From Salinarchaeum sp. Harcht-Bsk1 (GTDB taxonomy: Archaea > Halobacteriota > Halobacteria > Halobacteriales > Salinarchaeaceae): 64,000 nucleotides of DNA. The DNA lies in NCBI RefSeq assembly GCF_000403645.1, contig NC_021313.1:62001-126000 (forward strand), in the 5' to 3' direction. Below, one piece after another: positions 1-9,255 of this stretch (positions are counted from its first letter, which is position 1; the number at the start of each line of letters is the position of its first letter). The notes under the pieces were generated by a model. The model made no database searches. It worked only from the letters and a program-made list of their open reading frames with translations, and was not told the DNA's origin. A program made the position numbers and the translations under genes.

Positions 1-753
1 GCCACCGACGAGTTCCGGCACGCCACCCCGGCGCATGTCGGAGCCGAGGTCGAGCGCTTCCGGAATGAACTCCGAGAGGACGAGATAGATCATCGCCCCG
101 GCGGCGAATCCGAAGCCAACCGGGAGGAACTCTCTGGCGATTCGCACGAACCAGAACGCTAGCACCGCGCCGATCGGCTGGGGAAGGCTCGAGAAGACGG
201 CCCACCAGACCATCCGCCACTCGGAGACCTCCATCGATCGGAGCGGAATCGCGATGGCGGTCCCTTCCGGGACGTTGTGGATCGATATCGCGACGGTCAT
301 GAACACGGCCAGCGGCGGGATCGTGAGTCCGAGCACCCAGATCCCGGTTCCGAGGTTCAGGTCGGCGAAGGAAACGCCGATCGCGACGCCCTCGGGGAAA
401 CTGTGCACCGTCAGCACGCCGAGGATGAGCACGAGTTTTGCGAAGTCCGCCTCCTCGTAGTCACGGGCGTCGAGTTCGCTGTTCATCAGCAGGTCGTGCG
501 CGACGACGACGAGCAAAACGCCGGCGAGTGCACCGATCCCGACTTCGAGGATCGTCCCCTCGGCCAGCCCCTCGCCCACGAGTCCGAACATCGACGCCGA
601 GAGCATGATCCCGGAGGCGACGCCCCAGAGCGCGACGTTCATCCGGGTGCTGATGTCGTCGAAGAAGAAAAACGGCAGTGCGCCCAGCCCGGTCGCGAGT
701 GCCGTGATCAATCCGGCGACGAAGACCACGACGAGATTCTCGACGACGGCCAT
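1..753 (-). CDS. ZIP-family divalent metal transporter (3' end cut by window)
   Basis: The reverse strand reads from an ATG at 751-753 through 251 codons to the window edge with no stop, so the C-terminus is missing. The product is a polytopic membrane protein. Two diagnostic ZIP motifs are visible, HSFPEG near residues 117-122 and HNVPEG near 159-164; in this family these helix IV and V residues form the metal-binding site in the membrane. The first 30 residues form a hydrophobic helix, and a short acidic/His-containing loop (around residues 86-103) precedes the motif helices. ZIP proteins move zinc, iron or related divalent ions into the cytoplasm; the exact metal cannot be told from sequence. 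It diverges from nothing and is followed on the same strand upstream by the DICT gene. Family call is firm, substrate is not. Confidence 0.93.
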   Translation of the reverse strand, partial: MAVVENLVVVFVAGLITALATGLGALPFFFFDDISTRMNVALWGVASGIMLSASMFGLVGEGLAEGTILEVGIGALAGVLLVVVAHDLLMNSELDARDYEEADFAKLVLILGVLTVHSFPEGVAIGVSFADLNLGTGIWVLGLTIPPLAVFMTVAISIHNVPEGTAIAIPLRSMEVSEWRMVWWAVFSSLPQPIGAVLAFWFVRIAREFLPVGFGFAAGAMIYLVLSEFIPEALDLGSDMRRGGVPELVGG

Positions 754-853
754 CGCGCCGACGTTTGCGTCGGGGATTCAAAGGTCCACTGGAAGCCCCC
801 ACTACGGGCTGCCAAGTGGACGATTCCACTGCAGGTGAAGGCCGACGGATCGG

Positions 854-1651
854 TCAGAGTTCCCGCTCGACGTAGCGTTCGATCCGCTGGACACGAACGG
901 GGTCGTAGGTCCAGAAGCCGCGCCAGGTCCGGGGCTCTGTCTCGTAGGCGACGAGTGCAATCGCGTCTTCTCCGGAGGACGGGGGATCGAACAGAACGAA
1001 CCAGCTTCGTCGGAAGTCGGCCGTGTCGCCTGCGTGGACGATTCCACGGAGTTCCTCTGGCGGTAACTCGTCGGCCGTGCCGTAGAGGTGGACGTCGACG
1101 TCCGTGTCGACGAGGCTCCGGTAGACCTCGTACGTGCCTTTCTCGTCCTCGATTCGAGCGAGATTCTGGAATGAGGCGCGGAGCGTCCCCTCGCCGGCTT
1201 CCCAGGCACGACGTTCGATCAACCGGGAAATCGTGATGAGGACGAGCTTCTCCCGGTCGGATTCTGGGTAGCCACGGAGGTGAAACGGCTGCTCGTCCAT
1301 CGCGAGCAGGACGTCCGGTACGACGACGTCCTCGAGGTCGCGGGTGCCGGTCCGGAAGATGTCGGAGTTGACGTACAGCAACTGCTCCCCCAGCGCTCCC
1401 ATGGGGGACCGCGCGACGACCTCGCCGTCTTCGACGAGCAACACGACGTCTTCGTCCTCGTCGTCGGCGACGCGTTCGATCGTGGGGACGTCCTCTTCGG
1501 GAAATGTCGCCTCCAGCAACTCAGAGACGTGTTCGGGCTCAGTCCGGTTGAGGACCGCCAACGATCGATCCGGATCGGGAAGCTCCTCCACGAACGACAG
1601 CAGTGTCACGGAGAGAGGTTGCACTGTTTCCAGCCTAAGCGTTCTGGCCAA
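854..1651 (-). CDS. DICT sensory domain protein
   Basis: A 265-codon reading frame on the reverse strand whose product fits the DICT family of haloarchaea: an N-terminal domain of about 150 residues with repeated acidic segments and a region DDEDEDVVLLVEDGEVVARS, then a C-terminal part with IERRAWEAGEGTLRASFQ. DICT domains are found in light- or redox-related signalling proteins of cyanobacteria and archaea, but their ligand is not established. No membrane segment, DNA-binding domain or kinase domain is visible. The first ATG gives MARTLRLETVQPLSV; a GTG at 1624 would give a start closer to the conserved hydrophobic segment, so the N-terminus may be nine residues shorter. Function beyond sensing is not known. 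Confidence 0.75.
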   Translation of the reverse strand: MARTLRLETVQPLSVTLLSFVEELPDPDRSLAVLNRTEPEHVSELLEATFPEEDVPTIERVADDEDEDVVLLVEDGEVVARSPMGALGEQLLYVNSDIFRTGTRDLEDVVVPDVLLAMDEQPFHLRGYPESDREKLVLITISRLIERRAWEAGEGTLRASFQNLARIEDEKGTYEVYRSLVDTDVDVHLYGTADELPPEELRGIVHAGDTADFRRSWFVLFDPPSSGEDAIALVAYETEPRTWRGFWTYDPVRVQRIERYVEREL

Positions 1652-1828
1652 CCCTACCAGCCGCGAGTCCTCACCACTGGGCTCCCTCGCCCGACGGATG
1701 GACGTTGCATCGCCTGTTTGCAGATGCCCTCAGATAGAAGATGGCGAGGGAGAGACGCCGACTCTCACTTCGTGAGGACGTTCGAAGGTGAGGAATTACT
1801 ATACGATGCCGTCGTTCAAACGAGTTCG

Positions 1829-2713
1829 ATGGCAGCGATGGACGATGCCCTGCCGGAGCAACGGTTTCTCGACCGGGAGTGGGACGTCTGCATCGTCCTC
1901 GACGCGTGTCGGTACGACCGGTTCGCGGCGAAGTACCAGGACTACCTCGTCGGCGACCTCCAGCGCCTGGTGAGTCCTGGCTCCTCCACGCCGGAGTGGG
2001 CCTACCGGACGTTCACCGACCACCACGACGTCGCGTACTTCTCCGGCAACCCGTTCGTCAACGGACTCGGCATCCCGCTGAACGAACTGAAGTGGGGCGC
2101 CAGTTGCGACTACGACTGGGCCGCCAGCGACCACATCGAGACCGTGATCGACGTCTGGAAGGAGGGCTGGGACGACGACCTCGGCACAGTACCCCCGGGG
2201 TCACTCGCCCAGGCACTCGAACGACACCGCGAGAGCGCCGAAGCGGCCGAACGAATCGTCCTCCACTACATGCAGCCACACGCACCCTACCTGGATCGCG
2301 AGACGAGTGGCAAACTATCGACGATCAAGAACGGGATCCAGTCCCAGGGCGCAGAGGCTGACGGTGGCGATCCTGGCATCGTCGACCGCATCGGCGACGC
2401 CGTCCGGCCCCGCGTCGAGCAGTTCCTCGAGGGCCGAAGACTCGCTCAGAAGGCCGGGATGTGGGTCGAACTCGACAAGCGAGGCATTCTCACGTCGGGA
2501 ACGCGAGCGACGGCGCTGCAACACTACGATCGAAACCTCGAGATCGTGCTCGAGTCGGTCACGTCGCTGATTCCCGAACTCGAGGGCGACGTGGTGGTCA
2601 CCGCCGACCACGGCGAGGCCTTCGGCGAGCATGGCATCTGGGAGCACCACATCGAGACGCACATTCCGCCCCTGATCGAGGTACCCTGGATCGAGGTCGA
2701 GGCCGTCAGGTGA
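1829..2713 (+). CDS. Alkaline-phosphatase/sulfatase-fold hydrolase
   Basis: A 294-residue product starting at an ATG that opens MAAMDDALPEQ; the open frame continues upstream but in compositionally non-coding sequence. The segment VCIVLDACRYDRF at residues 19-31 and the late motif VTADHGEAFGEHG match the metal-binding ends of the alkaline-phosphatase superfamily as seen in haloarchaeal sulfatase-like proteins, and HYMQPHAPYL lies between. There is no CxPxR or SxPxR sulfatase maturation motif, so it is probably a phosphatase, phosphodiesterase or phosphotransferase acting on a glycan or lipid rather than a true sulfatase. No signal peptide or transmembrane helix is seen. A second in-frame ATG three codons later is an equally possible start. 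Substrate unknown. Confidence 0.8.
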   Translation: MAAMDDALPEQRFLDREWDVCIVLDACRYDRFAAKYQDYLVGDLQRLVSPGSSTPEWAYRTFTDHHDVAYFSGNPFVNGLGIPLNELKWGASCDYDWAASDHIETVIDVWKEGWDDDLGTVPPGSLAQALERHRESAEAAERIVLHYMQPHAPYLDRETSGKLSTIKNGIQSQGAEADGGDPGIVDRIGDAVRPRVEQFLEGRRLAQKAGMWVELDKRGILTSGTRATALQHYDRNLEIVLESVTSLIPELEGDVVVTADHGEAFGEHGIWEHHIETHIPPLIEVPWIEVEAVR

Positions 2714-2754
2714 CGACGCCGAAGCGATGGCAACGAGCGGCGATCGCTCTATCA

Positions 2755-2810
2755 CTCTCTATCAGCATCTCTCTATCATTATCTCTCTATCAGCATCTCT
2801 CTGAGATCCG
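2755..2810. repeat. 14-bp tandem repeat, about 4 copies
   Basis: Three near-identical 14-bp units (ctctctatcagcat, ctctctatcattat, ctctctatcagcat) at 2755-2768, 2769-2782 and 2783-2796 are followed by a partial fourth unit. A related half unit (ctctatca) precedes them. They lie in the 143-bp spacer between a hydrolase gene and a flavoprotein gene on the same strand, so they may sit in the 5' region of the flavoprotein message. The tract is much richer in A+T than its surroundings. Confidence 0.85.
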
Positions 2811-2856
2811 TTCGCCGGTGCAAACGTCTTTGATGCGTGCTACCGAATAGCTCCCC

Positions 2857-3438
2857 ATGGCACACGTGATCGTCGTCGGGGGCGGCCCCGCAGGGCTGAG
2901 TGCGGCACTCTTCGCGGAGAAGAACGGTCTCGACGTAACTGTCTTTGACACCGACGGAACGTGGATGCACAACGCACACCTCTTCAACTACCCTGGCGTC
3001 GGGTCGATCGACGGAACGTCGATGATGGAGAACCTCCGCGCCCAGGTCGACAGCTTCGGCGTGGACCGACACCAGGACGAGGAAGTCACCGACGTCGCGG
3101 CTGCCGGGGAGGGGTTCACTGTGACGACCGACGACGGAGAGTACGACGCCGACTACGTCGTCCTTGCTACTGGGGCGAATCGCGACCTCGCGGAGTCGCT
3201 CGGCTGTTCCTTCGACGGCGACGTCGTCGACGTCGACGTGACGATGGAGACGAGCGTCGAGGACGCGTACGCGACGGGCGCGATGGTCCGCGCCGAGGAG
3301 TGGCAGGCCGTCATCTCGGCCGGCGACGGTGCCGCAGCAGCACTCAACGTCCTCACGAAGGAGAAAGGGGAACACTTCCACGACTTCGACACTCCAGACA
3401 CCGCTACGGAGACCTTCGGATCCTTCGGCGAGGAGTGA
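2857..3438 (+). CDS. Small FAD-dependent (thioredoxin-reductase-like) oxidoreductase
   Basis: A 193-residue protein that begins with a clean dinucleotide-binding fold, VVGGGPAGLSAALFAEKNG, with an acidic residue at the end of the second strand (VFDTD), and has the second FAD contact YVVLATGAN near residue 107. This is the FAD half of the thioredoxin-reductase-like family. It is far shorter than true thioredoxin reductases (about 310 residues): the NADPH domain and the redox CxxC pair are absent, and the only cysteine visible is in LGCSF. Such short forms occur in haloarchaea, and their electron donor is not known. It stands alone downstream of the 14-bp repeat tract. Cytoplasmic. Confidence 0.85.
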   Translation: MAHVIVVGGGPAGLSAALFAEKNGLDVTVFDTDGTWMHNAHLFNYPGVGSIDGTSMMENLRAQVDSFGVDRHQDEEVTDVAAAGEGFTVTTDDGEYDADYVVLATGANRDLAESLGCSFDGDVVDVDVTMETSVEDAYATGAMVRAEEWQAVISAGDGAAAALNVLTKEKGEHFHDFDTPDTATETFGSFGEE

Positions 3439-3557
3439 TTTCACCGGGCGCGTCGCAAGACGTCTAAGTCGATAATCATCGCCGGCAGTGAACGCTGACA
3501 CCGTGGAGAAGCGGCAACGGCCACATCGTTATCCACCTCCGATCCCTACCAGACGTA

Positions 3558-4499
3558 ATGCCAAGCAACATTCCCGGCGTACACCACGTGACGGCGATCG
3601 CGGGGGATCCCAGCCGCAACCTCGCGTTCTACACCGAGACGCTCGGTCTCCGTCTCGTCAAGCGAAGCGTCAACCAGGACGACGTCGGCACCTACCACCT
3701 GTTCTACGGCGACCACGGCGGCTCGCCCGGGACGAGTATGACCTTCTTCCCGCACCCGAACGCCCGACGTGGGCAGGTCGGCAACGGACAGGTCTCGACG
3801 ACCCAGTTCCTGATCCCCGGCGACGCCGTCGAGTACTGGACCGAACGCCTCGCGGACGAAGGCGTCGACGCCCGCGAACCCCATGACCGCTTCGGCGACA
3901 CCGTAATCGCGTTCGAGGACCCCGACGGGCTCCCGCTCGAACTCGTCGCTCGCGACGACGCGCCAGCCGGGGATCCGCCCGACGGCCCAGTCCCGGCGGA
4001 CTACGCCATCCGGGGCTTCTTCGGCGTCACGCTCTCGCTGGCACGCGCTCGCGGAACGACCAATCTCCTCGAGGCGATGGGCTTCGAAGCGACGGAATCG
4101 ACGGCGAACCGCGAGCGATACGAGTCGCACGGCGACCTCGGGTACGTGGTCGACGTCCTCGAAGACGACTCGATTCCTGCGGGGAGCCAGGGCGCGGGGA
4201 CCGTCCACCACGTCGCGTTCCAGGTCACGGCCGAGGAGCAAGCCGAGTGGCGCGAGGTCCTCCAGAGCCACGGCCTGCGGCCCACCGAAATCATCGACCG
4301 GAAGTGGTTCGAGTCGGTGTACGCCCGAACCGCGGGCGGCGTGCTCTTCGAGTTCGCGACGGAGGAGCCCGGATACACCGTCGACGAAACGCTCGACTCG
4401 CTCGGCGAGTCGCTCGTGCTCCCGGAGTGGTTAGAGGAGCGCCGCGACGAGATAGCGGCGCAGCTACCGCCGCTCGACGGGTCCTCGCGATCGGATTGA
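3558..4499 (+). CDS. Two-VOC-domain ring-cleaving dioxygenase-like protein (glyoxalase fold)
   Basis: The 313-residue product has two vicinal-oxygen-chelate domains in tandem. The first starts with GVHHVTAIAGDPSRNLAFY and ends with DPDGLPLELVARDD; the second starts near residue 150 and contains GTVHHVAFQV and GVLFEFATEEPGY. Histidines at the start of each domain and glutamates at the ends are the expected metal ligands. The arrangement matches the MhqO/YkcA group, which is associated with quinone and aromatic stress and annotated as ring-cleaving dioxygenase. The substrate here is not known. It is a single-gene unit whose start ATG follows directly on a 119-bp spacer. Cytoplasmic. Confidence 0.88.
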   Translation: MPSNIPGVHHVTAIAGDPSRNLAFYTETLGLRLVKRSVNQDDVGTYHLFYGDHGGSPGTSMTFFPHPNARRGQVGNGQVSTTQFLIPGDAVEYWTERLADEGVDAREPHDRFGDTVIAFEDPDGLPLELVARDDAPAGDPPDGPVPADYAIRGFFGVTLSLARARGTTNLLEAMGFEATESTANRERYESHGDLGYVVDVLEDDSIPAGSQGAGTVHHVAFQVTAEEQAEWREVLQSHGLRPTEIIDRKWFESVYARTAGGVLFEFATEEPGYTVDETLDSLGESLVLPEWLEERRDEIAAQLPPLDGSSRSD

Positions 4500-4534
4500 G
4501 GCGTTCGGCGTCCCGAGTCGCTCTGCCCACCGCT

Positions 4535-4578
4535 TGCATCGAAAGCTATTCGCGGAATATAATTTTGCAATCGAAAGC
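4535..4578 (+). promoter_or_regulatory. TATA box flanked by direct repeats, promoter of Lrp-TRASH/copA
   Basis: An A+T-rich TATA element (atataatttt, 4557-4566) lies about 60 bp before the Lrp-TRASH start. It is flanked by two copies of atcgaaagc at 4538-4546 and 4570-4578, each preceded by tgc or tgca, with a 32-bp spacing, close to three helical turns. A regulator dimer bound to both copies would bracket the TATA box. Seen directly: the repeats and TATA. Inferred: that the Lrp-TRASH protein itself binds here. Confidence 0.55.
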
Positions 4579-4621
4579 GCCAGGCCACAGACCTATGGGT
4601 GCCGAGTGCCTTCGACCGAGT

Positions 4622-5209
4622 ATGCACCAGCTCGACGACACGGACCTGGAGATTCTCGAGATGCTAGGCGAGGACGCCCGGCGGCCGTTCAGCGAAATCG
4701 CCGACCGCGTGGGGATGTCTGGCCCCGGCGTCTCGGATCGCGTGGACCGACTGCGCGACGCTGGCATCATCGAGCGGTTCACCGTCGACGTCGATCGAAC
4801 GCAGCTTCGTGACGGCGTCCCCGTGTTCGTGCAAGTGCGCGGTCACGCCGGGTCGGTCCAGGAGCTCAAAGACGACCTCGCTAGCGAGGATCCAGTCGAG
4901 CACGTCTTCGTCACCGCCGCTGGCGAGTGCTGGTTCGTCGCCCGCCCGCCAGAGGGATCGGTCCGGCAATGGCTCGACGATCGAATCGACCGGGACGAGG
5001 CGAGCGTGACCGTCACGCTGCTCGACGAGGTCGCCTGGACGCCATCCATCGGCGGGACCGCCTTCGCGCTTGCCTGTGCAGAGTGTGGAAACACCGTCGA
5101 CAGCGAAGGGGAACAGGCGACGATCGACGGCGAGCGCTACAGCTTCTGCTGTACCTCCTGTCGCGACCGGTTTCTCGAGCGTCGCGACCGAATCGCGGAG
5201 GACGCCTGA
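4622..5209 (+). CDS. Lrp/AsnC-type regulator with C-terminal TRASH metal-sensing domain
   Basis: A 195-residue protein with an N-terminal winged helix (QLDDTDLEILEMLGEDARRP ... SEIADRVGMSGPGVSDRVDRL, residues 2-45), a middle ligand-binding-like domain, and a cysteine-rich C-terminus with CAECGN, then FCCTSC about 20 residues later. The latter is a TRASH domain, a metal-coordinating module that senses copper in archaeal regulators next to copper ATPases. It lies 85 bp upstream of copA on the same strand, which strongly suggests that it controls copper export. The chosen ATG gives MHQLDDTD, the usual beginning of this family; an in-frame ATG at 4595 would add nine residues and sits closer to the TATA box at 4557. 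Confidence 0.92.
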   Translation: MHQLDDTDLEILEMLGEDARRPFSEIADRVGMSGPGVSDRVDRLRDAGIIERFTVDVDRTQLRDGVPVFVQVRGHAGSVQELKDDLASEDPVEHVFVTAAGECWFVARPPEGSVRQWLDDRIDRDEASVTVTLLDEVAWTPSIGGTAFALACAECGNTVDSEGEQATIDGERYSFCCTSCRDRFLERRDRIAEDA

Positions 5210-5294
5210 CGCTTGGATTCGTAGCTCCCGGGCGACCGCTTGCTTGGATTTCGAGGGGCAACGTGCCTAAAGGAGGAACCCGTACTAGTTTCCA

Positions 5295-7946
5295 ATGACG
5301 ACGAGAACAGCGCAGCTCTCGATACAGGGAATGAGTTGTGCGAACTGCGCACAGACCATTACCGACACCGTGGAGGACCTCGATGGCGTCGAGACGGCGA
5401 GCGTCAACTACGCGACCGACGAGGCGTCGGTCGAGTACGATCCCGACTCGGTGTCGCTCTCGGCCATCTACGACGCCGTGGAGCGGGCCGGCTACGATCC
5501 CGTCCGGGTCGATCGATCGATCGCGATCGCGGACATGAGCTGTGCGAACTGCGCCGACACCAACGAGGACGCACTCGGCGCAGTGCCCGGCGTGATCGAC
5601 GTCGACGTCAACTACGCGACGGACGAGGCGTCGGTGAGCTACAATCCCAACGACGCCGACCTCGCGGACCTCTACGACGCAGTCGAGAACGCCGGCTACT
5701 CGCCGGTCCGGGAGGGCACGGACGGTGGCGAGTCCGGCGGAGGAAGCGAGGGAGACAGTGGAGGCGACGGCGAGGAGGTGTCGGCACGGGACGCCGCCAG
5801 AGAAGCCGAGATCCGCAAGCAGCTTCGCCTGACGCTGTTCGGCGCAGCGCTCGCCGCACCGCTGGTGTTCTTCCTGATCGAACGGCTGGTAATCGGCGGG
5901 GGCATCCTCCCCGACCACGTCTTCGGCGTCGAGTTCGGCTGGCTGGAGTTCGCGCTCGCGACGCCGGTCCAGGTCGTCCTCGGCAAGCCGTTCTACGAGA
6001 ACTCGTACAAGGCGCTCGTCCGGAATGGGCGCGCCAACATGGACGTGTTGATCGCGCTGGGTTCCACGACGGCGTACCTCTACAGCGTCGTCGTCTTGCT
6101 CGGGCTGATCGCCGGCGGCCTCTACTTCGACACCGCCGCGCTCATCCTCGTGTTCATCACGCTCGGGAACTACCTAGAGGCCCGCTCGAAGGGCCAGGCG
6201 AGCGACGCGCTCCGGGAACTCCTCGAGATGGAGGCCGACACGGCGATCGTCGTCCGCGACGACGGCTCCGAGGAGGAGATTCCGCTCGAGGACGTTCAGG
6301 TCGGCGACCGGATGAAGGTCCGCCCAGGTGAGCAGATCCCGACGGACGGTCGTGTGGTCGAGGGCTCCTCCGCCGTCGACGAGTCGATGGTCACCGGGGA
6401 GTCGGTGCCGGTCGAGAAGTCCGATGGCGACGAAGTCGTCGGGTCCACGATCAACGAGGGCGGCCTGCTCGTCGTCGAAGCCACCAAAGTCGGCGAGGAC
6501 ACCGCCCTCCAGCAGATCGTCCAGACGGTCAAGGAGGCCCAGTCTCGCCAACCCGAGATCCAGAACCTCGCGGATCGCATCTCGGCGTACTTCGTTCCCG
6601 CCGTGATCGCGAACGCCCTGTTCTGGGGCGTGGTCTGGTTCCTCGCGCCGGACGCACTCGCTGGCGCCGTCGACGCGCTCCCCGTCTGGGGGCTCGTCGG
6701 CGGCGGTCCCGGAACGCTGGGTGCCTTCGAGTTCTCAGTCATCGTGTTCGCTTCAGCGGTGCTCATCGCCTGTCCCTGCGCGCTGGGGCTGGCGACGCCC
6801 GCCGCGACGATGGTCGGCAGCACGCTCGGCGCGAAGAACGGCGTCCTGTTCAAGGGCGGCGACGTCCTCGAGCGGGCGAAGGACGTGGACACCGTCGTCT
6901 TCGACAAGACGGGGACGCTGACGACCGGCGAGATGCAGCTCACCGACGTCGTCGCAGTAGGAGACGGGGCCGTCTCGGCTGACGGTGGATCGTCGAGTGG
7001 CGAACCGGCAGCCGACGGCGGCGCAGTGAGCGAAGTCGAGCCACCAACGCTCGACGAGGACGAAGTGCTCCGCCTCGCCGCGAGCGCCGAGCAGGGCAGC
7101 GAGCACCCGCTGGGCGAAGCGATCGTCGACGGTACGCGGGAGCGCGGACTCGACCTCTCCGACCCAGAGGAATTCGAGAGCGTCGCCGGACGGGGCGTGA
7201 AAGCCACGATCGACGGTCGAGCGGTGGCCGTTGGGAACCGTCGACTCATGGCCGAGGAGGGCGTCGACGCCAGCGCCGCCGAGGACACCATGGAGCGCCT
7301 GGAATCGGAGGGCAAGACGGCAATGTACGTCGCCGTCGACGGCTCGCTCGCCGGTGCCGTTGCGGACTCGGACACGCTCAAGGAGTCCGCGCCCGACGCA
7401 GTCGCAGCGTTGCAGGCCCGCGACCTCGACGTCATGCTCATCACGGGCGACAACGAGCGGACGGCGCGGGCCGTGGCCGAGCAGGTCGGCATCGATCCCG
7501 GGAACGTCCGCGCGGAGGTCCTGCCGGAGGACAAGTCCGACGCCGTCGAGGCGATTCAGTCGGACGGCAGGAAGGCGATGATGGTCGGTGACGGCGTCAA
7601 CGACGCACCGGCGCTCGCGGTCGCCCACGTCGGTACGGCGATCGGCTCTGGCACGGACGTCGCCATCGAGGCCGCGGACGTGACGCTGATGCGCGACGAC
7701 CCGCTGGACGTGGTCAAGGCGATCCGGATTTCGGAAGCCACCCTCCAGAAGATCAAGCAGAACCTCGTCTGGGCACTCGGCTACAACACGGCGATGATCC
7801 CGCTGGCGTCGCTGGGGCTGCTCCAGCCGGCGTTCGCGGCCGGTGCGATGGCGATCTCGTCCGTCTCGGTGCTCTCGAACAGCCTGCTGTTCCGGCGGTA
7901 CGTTCCCGACCACGACTACCGGCTGCTCGGGTTCCTCCGTCGGTAA
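5295..7946 (+). CDS. copA: Copper-exporting P1B-type ATPase CopA
   Basis: The 883-residue protein carries two N-terminal heavy-metal-associated domains with CANC at residues 15-18 and 83-86 (each metal-binding loop reads MSCANCA), an intramembrane CPC at 493-495 within [12 protein letters not shown], the phosphorylated aspartate D537 in DKTGT, a SEHPLGEA nucleotide-binding motif and a [10 protein letters not shown] hinge. This is the full set for Cu(I)-translocating ATPases that pump copper out of the cytoplasm using ATP. The two HMA domains both contain [10 protein letters not shown], a recent internal duplication. A glycine/serine-rich linker follows at about residues 143-160. A purine-rich aaaggagg lies roughly 15 nt before the ATG. 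No copZ chaperone gene is seen nearby. Confidence 0.95.
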   Translation: MTTRTAQLSIQGMSCANCAQTITDTVEDLDGVETASVNYATDEASVEYDPDSVSLSAIYDAVERAGYDPVRVDRSIAIADMSCANCADTNEDALGAVPGVIDVDVNYATDEASVSYNPNDADLADLYDAVENAGYSPVREGTDGGESGGGSEGDSGGDGEEVSARDAAREAEIRKQLRLTLFGAALAAPLVFFLIERLVIGGGILPDHVFGVEFGWLEFALATPVQVVLGKPFYENSYKALVRNGRANMDVLIALGSTTAYLYSVVVLLGLIAGGLYFDTAALILVFITLGNYLEARSKGQASDALRELLEMEADTAIVVRDDGSEEEIPLEDVQVGDRMKVRPGEQIPTDGRVVEGSSAVDESMVTGESVPVEKSDGDEVVGSTINEGGLLVVEATKVGEDTALQQIVQTVKEAQSRQPEIQNLADRISAYFVPAVIANALFWGVVWFLAPDALAGAVDALPVWGLVGGGPGTLGAFEFSVIVFASAVLIACPCALGLATPAATMVGSTLGAKNGVLFKGGDVLERAKDVDTVVFDKTGTLTTGEMQLTDVVAVGDGAVSADGGSSSGEPAADGGAVSEVEPPTLDEDEVLRLAASAEQGSEHPLGEAIVDGTRERGLDLSDPEEFESVAGRGVKATIDGRAVAVGNRRLMAEEGVDASAAEDTMERLESEGKTAMYVAVDGSLAGAVADSDTLKESAPDAVAALQARDLDVMLITGDNERTARAVAEQVGIDPGNVRAEVLPEDKSDAVEAIQSDGRKAMMVGDGVNDAPALAVAHVGTAIGSGTDVAIEAADVTLMRDDPLDVVKAIRISEATLQKIKQNLVWALGYNTAMIPLASLGLLQPAFAAGAMAISSVSVLSNSLLFRRYVPDHDYRLLGFLRR

Positions 7947-8037
7947 TCCAGGCGATCCGTTCCTTCGGCGCGTTTTACACGTCCGAAGCGTTCCGACGCG
8001 TCCGGTCGGACCGCTGCTCGTTCGACGCGGTCGACCG

Positions 8038-8814
8038 TCAGGTCCCCTCGATAATCTCGACGTCGTCTCCGACTGTGATCGAGGAGCCCCGATCAACCTC
8101 CGGAACGCGAGCGATCAGCCTGAGCGTGAACAGGTGATCCAACGCGTCGCGATCGGCCCACTCGGGGAAGGACGCCTCGCGGCGTTCGACGAACGTCTCC
8201 CGAAAGCCATCGATTTCCTCGCCCGTGTCGGGATCGCGGCCGGGCACCACGCAGCGCCCACACGGGGTGACTCCCTCGAAGCGGACCCCGCCGATCCGGA
8301 ACGCTGGCGCGCCCTCGCCGACGAATCGATCTTCCCAGAACGCCGGAACGCCGCCGACTTCCATGTTCGCCCGGAACCGGCGTCGAGCGCCGTCGAGCGT
8401 CATCGAATCGTACCACGACGAGACCGTTTCCAGCGTCGCGGTGCTGATCACCGAAGGACCCATCGAGGGACGGTCGACGAAGCCACGCGTCGCATTTCGC
8501 TGCAGGCGGAGTTCCGCGTCGAAGATCGTTCCGAAGTGGCTGGCCGCGGCTTCGCGCTCGGCGGGGAGAACGAAGCGCCTGCTCGGCAGATCTGGGCCCT
8601 GGATCGTGAGCGTCCCGGTCTCGGGATCGTAGGTCGCGGACACGTGGTGGACGCGATCGGTACGCTTGCCGTTGATAACGTCGCCGTCGACGTCGTAGAG
8701 CGCGTACTCCCGGTCGTGTTCGAGCGTTCCGCCGTCGAGAATCCGGGCCGATTCGAGCGGACACCGATCGAACCCTTTCACCGGATACGTGTCGATCCGC
8801 TCGACGTGTGCCAT
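8038..8814 (-). CDS. MOSC domain protein (YcbX-like)
   Basis: A 258-residue protein with an N-terminal beta-barrel domain (VERIDTYPVKGFDRCPLES) and a C-terminal MOSC domain that includes RRRFRANMEVGG near residues 145-155 and the cysteines of TPCGRCVVP (C185, C188). MOSC proteins bind a sulfur-carrying molybdenum cofactor; YcbX and mARC relatives reduce N-hydroxylated compounds. The open frame runs another 90 codons upstream, but that part is poor in acidic residues and overlaps the divergent gene, so I chose the ATG giving MAHVERIDTY. Cytoplasmic; no partner genes are adjacent. Confidence 0.9.
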   Translation of the reverse strand: MAHVERIDTYPVKGFDRCPLESARILDGGTLEHDREYALYDVDGDVINGKRTDRVHHVSATYDPETGTLTIQGPDLPSRRFVLPAEREAAASHFGTIFDAELRLQRNATRGFVDRPSMGPSVISTATLETVSSWYDSMTLDGARRRFRANMEVGGVPAFWEDRFVGEGAPAFRIGGVRFEGVTPCGRCVVPGRDPDTGEEIDGFRETFVERREASFPEWADRDALDHLFTLRLIARVPEVDRGSSITVGDDVEIIEGT

Positions 8815-8923
8815 CGCTTCGACCGTGGAAGCGGGGACCGAAAACCGTTGCTCCGAACGGAGCGCGGTGGACGATCGTCCATTCGGCCGTAGCTTCATGT
8901 GCGGCTGCTTCCAACGGTACGAC

Positions 8924-9208
8924 GTGGCAGACGAGAGCGACGAAACGGTCCAGGTCTGGCTCGTCGAGCGGACGTACTCCGACGACGAGCAGAACCTGAT
9001 CATCCTCACGTACGCGACGACCGATGGTGAGCGGTACTTCCGGAAGGAGCGAGCCCTGACCTCCTTCACTGACGTTCGCGACACGACCGCAGCCGTCGAG
9101 GCGTCGCCGGCGAATCTCGGACGCGTGGCGGATCCCGACGAACGCGACCGCTACGCGGCCGAAGCACGGCTGATGGCGGATCGCCACGAACCAGACGACG
9201 TCATCTGA
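8924..9208 (+). CDS. Small conserved haloarchaeal protein, function unknown
   Basis: A product of 94 residues starting at a GTG (MADESDETVQVWLVERTYSD); an upstream in-frame ATG at 8897 would add nine residues, MCGCFQRYD. The pattern VWLVERTYSDD...LIILTYATTDGERYF resembles a family of short acidic haloarchaeal proteins of unknown role. Acidic composition and codon use are those of a real gene. No membrane segment or cysteine motif remains if the GTG start is right. It is transcribed divergently from the MOSC gene, 109 bp away. I do not recognise a biochemical function. Confidence 0.7.
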   Translation: MADESDETVQVWLVERTYSDDEQNLIILTYATTDGERYFRKERALTSFTDVRDTTAAVEASPANLGRVADPDERDRYAAEARLMADRHEPDDVI

Positions 9209-9255
9209 GCGGGTGACTGGCCGCAAGGGGTGGCTGGACGCGACCGACGGGGTCG

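Noticed and set aside
277-1236. Long open frame on the + strand
   Set aside because: Antisense to the ZIP and DICT genes; the product is basic and low in hydrophobic pattern, as expected for a shadow in a high-GC genome.
5295-7946. General zinc or silver ATPase instead of copper
   Set aside because: The CPC motif, CANC HMA loops and the Lrp-TRASH neighbour fit Cu(I) best, though other soft metals cannot be strictly excluded.
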